64,000 bases of DNA from Pyricularia pennisetigena (taxonomy: Eukaryota; Ascomycota; Sordariomycetes; Magnaporthales; Pyriculariaceae). Made by a program: the position numbers and the translations under genes. Shown one piece after another: positions 1 to 11,208 of this stretch; position 1 is the first letter of the stretch, and each line of letters starts with the position of its first letter. The notes beneath the pieces were generated by a model. The model worked only from the letters and a program-made list of their open reading frames with translations. It had not been told where the DNA came from and did not search any database. The stretch covers positions 3,260,408 through 3,324,407 of the forward strand of contig NC_043744.1 in the NCBI RefSeq assembly GCF_004337985.1, written 5' to 3'.

Positions 1-937
1 AATCGGTTTGGAATGGCTCCGCCGGTCTTTCAGGGCCTCCTCGTTTGTGGCCCACCGTCACGTCCCACAGCCTTAATACTCCAGTCGCCTGTCTGGAGTG
101 AGCTGCGACAATGACGCGGGCTGTTAAACTTGAAGAACCTCCGGTGGTCTTGCTCCTACCAGCCACTACTGGATGTTGTTCTTTTGCCAGTGTGATAGCC
201 AAAGCATCGCTGTATTGTGCCTGACCGCCAAGTGATGATATCGTCTCCCCCCAAAAACCCCGGCCGGCCACACCTGACATGAGATCCCGCTTAAGCTCTG
301 GGCGAGCCTTGCTCTCATGTGAAGGTGGCGTGAGCGGAATCGTAACGACGAATACCTCTGCAGTAAGACATGTGACCGCAAAGACCATCTTGTGCTTGAG
401 AAGCTCTACTCCGCTCCACGAGGCATCCTCCGCAGCGCAGTGGGGCGCCGGCAGCACGGCAATGTGACGTACGGCAGAGCCAAAGGACAAGTCAAGGGTC
501 TGCACGGTGTCTACAGAGGGAGATATTTCGGTCGGGTCGGCATCCTCAAACTCCGGCCTGTCCTCGAAAGGCTTCGCTGGGGCAGGAGTGTCGTCGTCGC
601 TGAGATCAATGATCATCACCGAGTCGTCAGCCGAGGCACCGCCATTTCGGTTGTCTTTTTTCTCATCCGGGTCTTTCCTCAGCGCCTTAAGTCGCCTTCC
701 TCCACGCCATACTATTGTCAGACCATTTTCATGGCCATAGAGGAGGATGGTTGCTCCCTGGGGTGAGAGGACCGGGTATGTCTTGACATCATGCGCCCGA
801 CGGTTGAGGTTGTATCTGGAGAAACGGTAAAGATTAGACTCTGGATTGGCTAGTAAGAGAAGACGTTCGGTATCAACGTACGTGTACTGCGTATTTTGGA
901 CGGTGCGCCGCACCCGAGGAGCTGACTGCGCTGCCAT
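1..937 (-). CDS. WD40-repeat protein, 5' part, possibly Nup37-type nucleoporin
   Basis: An uninterrupted reading frame runs from the ATG at 937 off the left edge, giving 312 N-terminal residues. The start is chosen because it is the first ATG of the frame and is followed by MAAQSAPRVRR. Around residues 55-85 lies YPVLSPQGATILLYGHENG followed by a WRGGRR motif. A Ser/Asp-rich insert follows at about 95-150. Near the truncation, TGVLRLWDVTV is a WD-type strand end, so this looks like the first blades of a beta-propeller. The combination of an N-terminal YGHENG...WRGGRR segment and an acidic insert in a propeller recalls fungal Nup37-type nucleoporins of the Y complex. That family call is from memory of the family's look and is tentative. 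It could be another WD40 scaffold. The stop lies outside the window. Confidence 0.7.
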   Translation of the reverse strand, partial: MAAQSAPRVRRTVQNTQYTYVDTERLLLLANPESNLYRFSRYNLNRRAHDVKTYPVLSPQGATILLYGHENGLTIVWRGGRRLKALRKDPDEKKDNRNGGASADDSVMIIDLSDDDTPAPAKPFEDRPEFEDADPTEISPSVDTVQTLDLSFGSAVRHIAVLPAPHCAAEDASWSGVELLKHKMVFAVTCLTAEVFVVTIPLTPPSHESKARPELKRDLMSGVAGRGFWGETISSLGGQAQYSDALAITLAKEQHPVVAGRSKTTGGSSSLTARVIVAAHSRQATGVLRLWDVTVGHKRGGPERPAEPFQTD

Positions 938-3839
938 TGCGCTAAGAAATATAGATATATGATGGGCGAAGGGCGATGAAGCAGGCAAGCTTGACGGCGC
1001 GATCGACCGTGTGAGCTCCTCAGCTCAGCCGCATGCCCAGGTCTTTGAGACTGGTCGTATTGTATTGAGAATCGCAATTGTAGTACGATTTGCGAACAAG
1101 CTTGACTGCTTTCTTTGATGTTGGCGGGCCGTTTGACAGTAATTTGGAACGCGCTTTGCATCTGCGATGGAGACGCGACTGGTCCGTGCCCAGCTCTTCT
1201 GGAATCCTCATGGTCACGTGTAGCAATCCTCTACTCACGTGATTTTATCCTCTTCCCGAACGTGCTTCTCTGTCTGTCTGTTTGTCTCTTGTATACCTTG
1301 TGCATTCGTTATGCAAAGACCCAGATCCTCGCACCCATGTAACTGTTAGCTAGACACCTGTTCATTCATTCACATGCAAGAAGTATAATCTTTCACAATG
1401 TTGAAGAAAAGTTCACGGACAATTAAGTTGCAGGATTGTCTGTTATCAACCAAAGGGAATGAAGGAAATGTTCATCCTGGTGACGCTTTGCGCCTGTTGA
1501 CCTGTGGCGCCGTTTAGGATTGAAAGATCCGCGCCGATAGTGCGACGCGACGACACTACGCCTCGTGAATTGAAGTGAAGTCCTGGCGTTATCGGGAAGG
1601 CGCCAAGCCGCCTCGCGTCCAGTCATCCGTTAGCGCAGCCATGGGACATACGCCCAAACACAACAGATTCCACCCCCTCTTCCTTTATGCATTACCGGTA
1701 CAGAGCCGTGTTGTCTTCTCTGCCTAGATTCTAAATTGGGCCGGTACAGAATTAAAAGACAAGACGATTTGTAGGTAGCTTAGGTAGGTACATACGCATC
1801 ACATCACACGTCAGCTGTCAGCCTGGCTTCGGTAGACCCCCGGTATTGATCACAAAATGTGCGTTCTTGGCACAGCGGATAAAACACATCATCCGATCTA
1901 ATGGAGGAGAAAAACGACAAATATGCAACGTGACAGCCGGACATGTTCGTGGTGGGCCTCCTGCTCAAAATAACCGCAAGCAGCTGGCTACTGTCTGACA
2001 GTCCGAGGACAGCCGTCAAAGCTATTTTTTAATGTGTGCACATTACGTTCACCGCTGCTGAGCCATTTGACTCCTTGGAGATTCTCTGTCTAATGGTGTC
2101 ACGCTTTCATGTTTCTTGTTTCAAATTAAACGGCCGCCAACCGCCAACACACCAACGCAGCCGGCACCCCCTTGCATGTCTGCATGCAGGGCAATCCGAA
2201 TTTGCCTCAACTCAGGCCCCTGACCAAAATACAGCCACAATACTGCACATTTGATTTATTTGTAGCTCGAGTCCAAAATTCTCAAAGTCACCATCTCTCG
2301 TTCTTGGAAGCGTTTGTGTTGAAGGACTCGGGAACCCTCAGGACGATAACCGAGCTTGGGCCTTGCCCAAGATTCAATATTGACTCCCATGAAAAGAAAA
2401 GGGCAATTCATTAGTGAAGCTCCGCCAGTGCATGACAAGGAAAAGGGGTCAGGGTTTGGTAGTGACGCATTTGCCCCATCTTCCAGTTTGCACTGCCATT
2501 CCATAAATCCCACATTCGCCGGGCTTCGGTGGGACTCTTTCCTGGGGTTGGATAGTGGTTTAACTGTAATTACAACTTGTACATGAATGTTCCTAGTCAG
2601 TCGTTGACCAAGGACGGGTTGAGTGTTTGCTCGCTTGTGATTGTAGCTGTGCAAAGTGTAACATTGTTTGCCCTTCTTGGCGGACTGGCCGGCTGCAGAG
2701 CAAACCAAGACAACCAAGACAACCTGGAAGCCCCTGAAAGATCGGCTCGTGTTCCTGACAGACCCTGGAGCAGGGGTATCCACAGATTGAGATCCGTACC
2801 TGGCAGAAGCACCAATGAGCGAGATGCAAGCGGGCGGACGCTGTCGATCAGCTTAGTTGATTGGTTCAGCTGTCACACCGCCCCACGAAGCTAGGCTATT
2901 TCAAGTCGGCAACTTGACCAAGTTTGGTAGAAATAGCAAAGGTAGTAAAAAAGATTGCCTACATGTACCATTTGGCATTTCTTTGCGGGAGCGAAACATG
3001 TAGCACAATCAAAAGAAACTCCAAGAGTAAGAGCCTAGGGAATGCCAGAAAGGTGGATTACCGATTGACCCGCTTGACCCCATCGATACAATTTCCCGCA
3101 TTTCGGGTGTGTGGCCCAGAGAACTCCTGATCCAGTCTGCCCACTGGCAAGTCAGCAGTAAAGCCCAGCTAGAAACGCACGGTACGCTTGCTCCCTCCCT
3201 CTTTCCTCTCACTTTTTCATTCTTTCAACAAAACAAGCCCACTCCCTACCCACGCACAGTCATTCGTTATCGACGCCCTCTTTCGCTCTTTTGATTTTTC
3301 CTCGTTCCCACTGCTGTCACTCTCTACTCCCTTTTCACTTTCAGCTCTTTTAACAAGAGGGAGAGGTGTACTTTCTGCCGACAAGGACGTGGAATTCGGT
3401 TTTCAATGTCTAGCCACTGAACGAGTCTCCACAAAGGGAGCGAGCAAAAATCGAACGACAGGTCGACCCGAGTTTTCTCAACCTCGAACGGCGTCGAAAA
3501 TAGCCGGCAATAAACACGCTCGACAATCGAACGTGTTGACAAGGCATCTTTCTTGGACCAAAAAAACCATCTTTGTCCTTGGTCCCGCACCACCCTTTTG
3601 TTGTTTCATTTTGGTCATTTGGGGTGAATTGCCGTCCGGACACAACTCGATTGTCTGACGCAGCCAGGCCACGAGCCCAACACGAAGACTTTTGACAAAG
3701 ACAAGTTTGATCGAGAAGAGTTGATGGTGTCTTATCAAATCCCAAATCTTTTTTTCCAATATTCACAAACGGATCTACACAACAATCCTGTATCGTAAAA
3801 GAAACGAACGACTCGGGGAATTCCCATCGATTCGACAAG
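938..3839. other. Intergenic; divergent promoters of the WD40 and WSC genes
   Basis: No convincing gene is seen. Two CACGTG boxes at 1215-1220 and 1236-1241 sit about 280-300 bases upstream of the WD40 gene start. TAGG-type runs occur at 1770-1795. A strongly pyrimidine-rich stretch at about 3190-3350 precedes the WSC gene and is a likely promoter/transcription-start region. A 175-codon minus-strand frame at 2256-2783 starts with GTG and shows no family features, so it is left out. Confidence 0.5.
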
Positions 3840-4818
3840 ATGAAATCCTTCATCATCGCCTCTGGAACAGCACTGCTATGCGCCGTGTCGGGTGCAGCAG
3901 TTGGAACACCAGTATTGGAAGCTCGTGCTACTTCGTCAGCATGGGCCGTACAAAGGCCCTCGGAGCGACCGGTCGCCAATGACCCCCGTGTCCAGGGCTG
4001 CTTCTCATCCGCAGGAGACCTTACATTCATCCAGACCGTCGAGTTCAATTCAAGGGACTCATGCCCCAAGGCCATCTGCATGAACAAGCTGGGCAAGAAC
4101 GTCGGTGGTACCATTAGAGGAAATGAATGCTGGTGTGGTGACAAGTACCCGCCAAAGTCATCACTCGTTGACGACAAGGAGTGCAACGCCGCCTGTACGG
4201 GCTATGGCCAAGAAGCTTGTACGTGAAGCCTCCCAAGAACAAGTGAATCTGAGCTCGGCTAACCATAATGATAATTCACAGGCGGAGGAGACAAAGTCTG
4301 GACCATTTACAACACAGGCAAGCAGGCATACGGCATTGACTACCTGCCCGACGAAACCAAAAACAACACCCAAACCGAGGCACCGAAGCCTGTTGCTACC
4401 AGCGCTACCCCGTCTGCGTCTCCCTCAACCCCTCCACCGGCCAGCAGCGGAGGCAACACGGCAGGAATTGCTGCGGGTGTAGTTGTTGGTGTTGTTGCCC
4501 TGGCGGCCATTGCTGGCGGTGCTTGGTTCTTTTACCGCAAGCGCCGTAACCAGGCACTCGAAGAGGAGCATCGCCGCAACGCTGCTGTGAATGCCTTCAT
4601 CCACGGCAACAAGCCGCCGAGCAGCAGTGGAGGCGTCTCACTCACCGATTCGAGAATGGATCCCCAAATGGCTCAAAGGAGGATGAGCGACGGCAGCATC
4701 GCAGACAATCAAGACTACTCGAGGAGAATTCTGCGGGTAAGCAACGTTTAATTCCCATACGACAATTGTCACTCCATGATCACGTTCACTAACTGTATCT
4801 CAGGTGACCAATGCTTGA
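3840..4818 (+). CDS. WSC-domain cell-wall stress sensor
   Basis: Three exons (3840-4218, 4282-4736, 4804-4818) give 282 residues. Residues 1-22 are a signal peptide. One WSC domain spans about 50-140 with all eight cysteines (54, 75, 80, 97, 99, 115, 119, 127), including ECWCGD. The first intron (GTACGT...CAG) splits the last cysteine codon, and splicing restores the domain end CGGDKVWTIYNTG. A Ser/Thr/Pro-rich stem follows. A single membrane helix lies at about 187-209, ended by FFYRKRR. The roughly 70-residue cytosolic tail ends DYSRRILRVTNA, whose last four residues come from a five-codon third exon. In yeast, Wsc proteins sense wall stress and signal through Rom2/Rho1 to the cell-wall integrity MAP-kinase pathway. 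The stem is shorter than in yeast Wsc1. The family call is firm; the exact paralogue is not. Confidence 0.93.
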
Positions 4819-5769
4819 GATATTTTCCGATCACGAAGAACGACAAAGTGTACTTTATTGACCATCGGGCATATTCGGCGTTTCGCTCCTGCTGGCTATC
4901 GAGTTTGGCGGAAGCATTTCTCTGGGAAGAATCTGACGGTGTTTCAACTCCTAAAAAACAAAAATTCCGACAGGGCATCGAGTTGGTTGGTCATGACCAA
5001 CTTGTGAACACATCGGACGCGCAAAATTTACCTGGCATGGCGGCATGCAATACATTCATTTGACTACTTTTTAACTTTCACCACGGGAGCGACAGTTTGA
5101 ACTCGACTTTCCAACTCCGGTCACGTTTATTTTCAGCCTTTTGATATCCAATCTCGACATCTATCAGCAACTTCCTGTGTTTTCTCTTTTCTTATTTCCT
5201 TTTACCCCAACCTTTGCCCTATCATAATCCAAAGTGCTTGGGTGCATGAGCAAAGGGTGTCAGTTTCTGTGTTCTCTGTTAGATGGCGTTTCCTCTGGGG
5301 TCATTGGTGCGGCGCTTGCATCGAAGCAGAGTCGCGATGAAGCGCTTCTTGCATCCCGGTGTTGTGGGGATTGTTTGTCCCTCTGTGATGCGCGCGTGCC
5401 AAGTCGGTCGCCTTGGCCGCATCTGTGGACGGGAGGAGGGCATCTGTGTATATGTAACCTATTACTCTCGTCAGTGTGAAGGTGTGGCTCCACATCACGA
5501 TTCTAGTACATCCTCTCTGTGGTGTATCGGAACTTGGTGGAAGGAATCATGTCCGGTAGCGCTCGCCGGCGGCTTCTCACCCGATCTCAGAACCCGGGAA
5601 TGGCGAGCTGGTTGCCAAGGTGGTTGTTGTAATTATTTCTCAGCAGCGACATTAATCAAGGGTATAGACATACGTACAACTGGTCGCCATGGCTTTTGAT
5701 GTTGCGCCGCGTGTAGCGCTAATGATGCTTGATGAGTTTAAACTGACTTGACAAACCTGTCAAAACGCC
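4819..5769. other. Intergenic, 3' regions of WSC and HET genes
   Basis: This is the space between the convergent WSC (plus) and HET (minus) genes. It probably holds both 3' untranslated regions. Open frames on both strands around 5234-5700 have no family features and overlap one another. Nothing else is recognised. Confidence 0.4.
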
Positions 5770-7635
5770 TTAGCTAACCGCGATGAAAGGCTCACGGGGC
5801 ATCGTCTCCTCCAAGGCCGATGGGACTGGATATGGGGCTACTAAATCAACAACATCGATCGATACACGGCCCTCCACGACCCAGATCCTGTCCACCCGCA
5901 CCGTGATAAGGGGCAGCATGTTGCCGACACCAGGTGAGATCCACGTGTCGCTTCGCGTCTTGAAGGTATGGGTGCACAGAGCTTTGGAGATGGCGGCCTC
6001 CTCTGCCAGCGCCAGGGTTTCCGGCTCCGAACCCGGGTGCGGCAGCCAGGTCGTCCCGTCCGCGTCGCAAGTCTCGGCAGCGATTTGGCGCGAGAGTGGG
6101 TAGAAGGTGATGGCTATCGGGCCCAGCGCCGTTGAGCCTGTCGACGGCCGGCGGGTGACAAAGGTCGCAAGCGTTTCCGTCTCGGACAGGGCCGACATTG
6201 ACCACAGCAGCTTGCCCGACGTGGAGCCGTTGACGCGGAGGATGCCCTCGTTGCTTGAGAAGTGATGACTCGGCACGCCCGGGAAGGAGCCCGAGAGGAG
6301 CTCCTCGTTGTTCCCCACCGCCCAGCGGCGGAGCACGAGGTCGCCATGGGCCAGGGACGGGACGCCCGGGTCCGGACATACGAGCATCCGTGTGCTCGCG
6401 GTCCGCTGCCAGATGTGCTGGGTGAAGTTGCCCACCACGAGCTCTGGCGCGCGGGAGTACGAGGCCGGCCCGGTGGGCGTCAGCGCGACGGCGAACTGCT
6501 CGTACGGGTCATCCCTGCGGTGACAGAACAGCACCGCCAGCTTTCCCCAGCGGAGTTGGGATATTCTGTGCCCTCGCCATGGGTATAGCACTGCCTCTGG
6601 ATCGGTGCTTGGCAGTTCGACGACCACGCCCCGTCCGGAAACGGAGGGCAGTACGGCATCGGTGGTTGTTGCCCTTCCTTCCAATGATGGGTCGATATGA
6701 TTCCCGTAGTAAAACATCTCGGCGGCGACTGTCATGGGCACCAGATCCGCAGATCCGGCGAACTGATCTGGCGAATCGGCCAACAGCGGCAGTAGGTGCC
6801 GGTCGTCTCTCCACTTGAGCGTTTCCGCCTGGTCCAGCAGGGTCTCCTGAGCCAATCGGTCAACCCTCTCGCTGACGATGCGCTCACCCCAAGCGAACAA
6901 AGTGTGATCCAGAGGATGCGCCCTCAAGATCTCCCCCTGCAGTCTCCGAAAGGCACTTCTCATGCCCTCTCCGTACATCAGCGGCATGTTGACGCCAAAC
7001 AGCCCCAGCAGGCAGTATGCGGCGTCCTCGGCCCTGGTCGTGCTCCTCCCAGCCGCCCAGCTCATCCTCCTCGACACGCTCACCGCGCCGACGGCGTCCC
7101 TGCCGGCCAGGACCGCCTCGTCGATGCCCGTCAGGGACGAGATGACGCCCGCCAGCCCGCGCCTGGTGCCGAGCACCTCCCAGCCGGTGCTGTACAAGAC
7201 CAGATCCCTGCCGGCGAGCAGCTCCATCAGCGTCCAGCCCCGGGCGAACCAGCGGCTGGTGCGCAGGGCGGACTCGAAGCTCGCGCCAAGGACGGGCTGG
7301 GCCACGTCGTCGAGGTGGGCGTAGCAGGCGGCGGCGCCGGCGAACACGGCCCAGGCCTCGTTGACGGCCTCGGAGGCCTCGGCGGGCGACGAGCCGTCGA
7401 CGCAGACCGAGTCGACAAAGACCCACTCGAGCCCGTCCGAGATGGCCTGCACGCGCGCCCGCTTGATCTTGAAGTAGGCCGCGCGCGCCTTGAGCGTCGC
7501 CCGCGGCAGCGTCGCCCACTGCCGGAACGAGATCTCCTCGGGCCCGTGCAGGTGCGAGAGCGCCGCGTAGGGCGGCGCGCGCGACGAGGATGGGAACGGC
7601 CTGACGTCGCCCGTGCGGACGTTGAGGAGGCGCAT
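5770..7635 (-). CDS. HET-domain (heterokaryon incompatibility) protein
   Basis: A single-exon gene of 621 residues starts at an ATG with MRLLNVRTGDVR, the usual opening of HET-E/HET-D-like proteins. The HET domain covers about residues 23-170. YAALSHLHGPEEISF corresponds to the family's YAxLSHxWG box. WVFVDSVCVDGSS with AVNEAWAVFAGAAACYAHL corresponds to the D-x-C-I-D/AINSMY...CYAYL segment. WFARGWTLMELL corresponds to FxRGWTLQEL. EDAAYCLLGLFGVNMPLMYG at about 215-235 is the segment that follows in these proteins. The C-terminal 350 residues carry no WD40, ankyrin or NACHT motif. HET domains trigger the cell-death reaction of vegetative incompatibility. The conserved Trp of the HxWG box is replaced (HLHG), so activity is uncertain. 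The coding sequence is visibly more GC-rich than its flanks. Confidence 0.9.
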   Translation of the reverse strand: MRLLNVRTGDVRPFPSSSRAPPYAALSHLHGPEEISFRQWATLPRATLKARAAYFKIKRARVQAISDGLEWVFVDSVCVDGSSPAEASEAVNEAWAVFAGAAACYAHLDDVAQPVLGASFESALRTSRWFARGWTLMELLAGRDLVLYSTGWEVLGTRRGLAGVISSLTGIDEAVLAGRDAVGAVSVSRRMSWAAGRSTTRAEDAAYCLLGLFGVNMPLMYGEGMRSAFRRLQGEILRAHPLDHTLFAWGERIVSERVDRLAQETLLDQAETLKWRDDRHLLPLLADSPDQFAGSADLVPMTVAAEMFYYGNHIDPSLEGRATTTDAVLPSVSGRGVVVELPSTDPEAVLYPWRGHRISQLRWGKLAVLFCHRRDDPYEQFAVALTPTGPASYSRAPELVVGNFTQHIWQRTASTRMLVCPDPGVPSLAHGDLVLRRWAVGNNEELLSGSFPGVPSHHFSSNEGILRVNGSTSGKLLWSMSALSETETLATFVTRRPSTGSTALGPIAITFYPLSRQIAAETCDADGTTWLPHPGSEPETLALAEEAAISKALCTHTFKTRSDTWISPGVGNMLPLITVRVDRIWVVEGRVSIDVVDLVAPYPVPSALEETMPREPFIAVS

Positions 7636-8392
7636 TATCTGTCGTTGCGCTTTTTGTTGCTGCTTGTTTTACTTTGAACTGCTCCGGCTTTGTTTTTTTT
7701 TTCGTTTTTTTTTCCTCCCCATTTGTCTTCTGCATACTATCTATATCTCCATAGAGGGACCAGTCTTTTGTTATATGTTTTCAATCTCGTTTTCAAATGG
7801 CTTGTAGATGCAGTCGTATTAAGTCCACATCTGTATTGCCATTCGGGCTTCTTTTTGCTCATGGTGTGCAATGGATGATCACTAAGTGGGGGGTTTTGAA
7901 GTTCTTGCTTACTGCCGAACCAATAATAGCTTTATGGATAAGCGTTGCTGGGCCTGTCTCCAGATCTGTCAAGATCTAGCAGCTGGTTATTGTTCTAAGC
8001 AGGTACCTGTGCGTTAAATCTTTATAGGCTTCAAATGAAGCGAGGCATCTATACAAGTACCTAAGAGACATAAACATTGTATGGCCAAACTTCTTTTTTT
8101 TTTTTTTTCTTCCATAAGATGATAAGGTACATGCTATTCTATCCGCTGGGTTTGATCAAACAAGCTATCATTTGATGAGTGATTATGCTGTCTATCATTT
8201 ATTTGCGACACGTACATGGCTTGATATGCTATGTAGCCGTTGCAAAATCAACGTTATGCTATATCGACAATTTGTTGATACAGCTTGTCTGTGTACAAGT
8301 CATTACGGCTGTGTGAAAGACAAGGCTAGCAAGACACCTTATCTTTGAAAACAACGTATTTCGCCCCAAAAGCGAGGATTTTGTATACAATA
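7636..8392. other. Intergenic; HET promoter and Zn2Cys6 3' region
   Basis: This spacer lies between two minus-strand genes. It has T-rich runs just upstream of the HET start (about 7688-7715) and a 15-T run at 8094-8108. No open frame with family features is seen. Confidence 0.4.
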
Positions 8393-11208
8393 TCAGGGTG
8401 GACCTGTCGTCTGCGGCCACCACTGCTCGACACCTTCCCAGAGCAAATATGAAGCCTCCCCCGACTGTTCCTCAGGCGCTGCACGGGGGTTTGGGAGCCG
8501 CTGGGTCCGGTCAAAGTTCTGTCCCGAGACGTCGAGGTAGGCAGAAGATGAAACATCATCGAGCCAATTGTTCCAGTCGCCCGCAGTGACGCTGGGCCAA
8601 ATTGCCGGGTCATGTTGAACGGCCAGCTCGTGGAATCCCTGGCTTGGCAGTTGGTGTTGTGTTTGCTGGACATTTGATGGGACCGTGATGGACTGTGGCA
8701 GTGGCACTTGTGACGTCTGAGGCGAGTTGGGCATCGGCAGCTGCTGCCTCATCATACCTGTCGCAAACCCCAAAGACGTGTCGTCGTCATCGACCAGCCC
8801 TGCGAGCACACATTCGTACATGCACCACCCGAAGCTGGACGCGGACGACTGCGACCTCGAATCGGCAGCCCAGACGTCGAACAAGTTGCCGTTGCTGTTC
8901 GCTTCCGGCCTCATGGTGGACAGGGCGAGGCTGGCCTGTTCGAAGCCGGCAACCAACCGCTGTCGATGGTATTCTGGCAAGGTCGGGGTGGGCAGGAATT
9001 CCGCAGACCACCCCAACTGTGGTGTTCCAGCGATCGTAGGTACCGCGCAGCTGATCTGGTGCATCTGTGCCCATACTGTCGAAGGAAGACACACGTAAAA
9101 GGCCGGCGCTACGGAGTAGAAAATGTCGCTAAACGCTGAGGCCGCCTGGATGTACCGCAGTTGGAGTTCGGCCTGCGGCCTTGTCTTGGATACCAGAACT
9201 GGCTTGCTGGGGATTGTGTTGTTAGGTATGCTCAACTTGTAAAGCAGTATCTCGACGGTGTGCAAGTGTAATCTGAAGAAGTCTATGGCGGGGAGCAAGC
9301 TGGGAATTAGTACAACGATTAATTGATCTGGGCGTGATTTCCACGAGAACACAAATACACGGGTAATGTTCAGAGGATTATTCCGAAATGACAACTGACT
9401 TGAACTCTGCAATATCTGGGGCAAGCGGCTGATGAAATCGCCAAACAGCATCTCCGCATTCTCGGCATCAACAAACGGCTGGCTACTCGAGCTCTGCTCA
9501 ATATTACCGCACGGTGCAGTCATCTTCTCAGCAACGTGCACGAGTCTGGTCAAGGCGGCAACAATACACGCGTCTGCGTCTGCTTCTTGACTTTCAAGTA
9601 CAGCACAAGCTTGCTCAAGCTGCTGGGACCATTGCATATTCTGGTACACTACCTTGCAGGGTTTTGTCAGCTGGCCGACGAAACTGGCAATGATGTAACA
9701 GCGTGCCAAGCCACGACATTCTTCCACGTATGTCTTCCATGTACGCTCCTCTGCCAGCTTGCCGGGTCCTCGTTCGTCCCTGGTCATGGCAGGGTCGACT
9801 TGAGTAATCGGAGGTGTCAAGCCATGTTGCAACTCTTCCGCCAGCGTCACTATCGATCGAAGAACGTCTGTGAGCAGGGAGCTGTCTGGTTTCATTGCAT
9901 GAGACCTGACCAGTCACACGAGTTTGTTAGAAAATGTGCTGATTTTTGACGAGATTTCTCTATTGGCAGCAGAAAAGCCAGAGGAGATCGGGGGGNNNNN
10001 NNNNNNNNNNNNNNNNNNNGAATAAAAGTGTCGTACCAAGCTAGGAAGCAATTAATCCCATATAGTAGCTTGAAATTTCTCTTCTCTGGTTGACGTATAT
10101 TCTCCATGATTACACCGACGCAACAGCTCGCAATACGCTCCTGCTGCGGGCGGTCGTTGAAGCTTCCTGCCATGAGGATAGCCATGAAGAGCACTTCATT
10201 ATCTCGACGAAGACTGGTGCCAGTGGTATGTCCCACCAGCATGGGGCAGTGCTGTTCCTGATACCTCCTGTAAAAGTCCACGAGATTGTCGGCATCTGCG
10301 GCCACGCTCGGATTCTGTTCAAAAAACGCATCTATGATGCCAGATCCAGATGCAGGCTGGTCCTGCCGCGGCTGGCGTGAACTTGCTTCATTCATCGCTT
10401 GGTGAGATGCTGGTGACGACGGCATCGACATGTCGCTCGCTTGCCTTTCCGCATGGCTAGTTATGCTGAGGCCGACGCCGGGCCGTACTGATGAGTGAGT
10501 TTCATCGCGGAGACGGGATGTGTTGGATGGCGAGGCAGAAGGCTGTCTTGAACGCGGCTTCCTAACTGGTCCTGGGCCTCCATCCGGGGCGCTGAGCAGA
10601 TTAAACAGTCAGTCAGCTCTGTTTGTAACTGCTGGGTGAAATCATAAGCAAAGCAGAGGACAAGTTCATGGCCTGGTGACTTGTAAAAGACTTACCCTAA
10701 CAAGTCAGCAGATTGCCTCTTTTTTCTTTTTGATTTCGACTTGGCAAAGCACTCCTTGTTCATTCGTTGGCAGCTAGAGGTACATGAAAGATTGTCAGAT
10801 TTTGGTTTACCTTCATAGTCACACAGGTACGGCCCGAGAGGTCCCCCTCTCAGCAATGCATGCATCCGTCCCCCCAAGAATTGGCGCTTACCGTTCACAC
10901 TTGGTGGCGCCATCGGGTGTGATGCACTTTGACTTTGCGATGGAACAGTTTGCGCACGCCCGATGGCCTCCAGGCGGAACAAATTTCAGCGTTTGAAGGG
11001 AGGAGCCGTGGCTCGTCATCTCGGAGGTATATCGGGTCGTCGGCTGTTGTACTGGTACGGAGCTCAAATCGAGTTGCCGGGTCGCGTCTTTTTGACACCT
11101 CAAAGTCGTAGGGTCAAGCCGAAAGACACCGTCGAGACCCAGTAGTGACTTGTTTCGGCTTTTCTCTTTTCTTGCCACGACCGGCATCTTTGTTTCTTCT
11201 CTGGTCAT
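8393..11208 (-). CDS. Zn2Cys6 fungal transcription factor, interrupted by an assembly gap
   Basis: I read four exons: 10892-11208, 10696-10773, about 10020-10591 (running into the gap), and 8393-9905. The binuclear zinc cluster CANCSIAKSKC...KCERC...EC (spacing C-x2-C-x6-C-x8-C-x2-C-x6-C) is formed only when the first intron (GTAAGC...TAG) is removed. A basic KSKSKRKKR stretch follows at once. The middle region LLYGINCFLAWYDTFI matches the conserved core of fungal-specific regulatory domains. After the gap the frame runs 500 codons from MKPDSSLLTDVL to the stop. The donor of the third intron is lost in the 24-N gap, so the joint and the total length (roughly 800 residues) are not certain. The start at 11208 (MTREETKMP) is the most plausible ATG; MTSHGSS further in is an alternative. 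The target pathway is unknown, and no neighbour suggests one. Confidence 0.85.
9996..10019. other. Assembly gap (24 N)
   Basis: Twenty-four Ns follow a run of Gs. The gap falls in the transcription-factor gene just after the codons for AWYDTFI, and probably hides an exon end and an intron donor. Its true size is unknown. Confidence 0.99.

Noticed and set aside
2256..2783. 175-codon minus-strand frame
   Set aside because: Starts with GTG, has no ATG near the front, and shows no family features; intergenic.
6796..7677. 293-codon plus-strand frame opposite the HET gene
   Set aside because: The region is very GC-rich, so stops are rare on all frames. The HET motifs fix the true strand.
9301..9412. 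Possible extra intron in the last exon of the Zn2Cys6 factor
   Set aside because: The best donor and acceptor pair gives a length that breaks the frame, while the exon is open without it.
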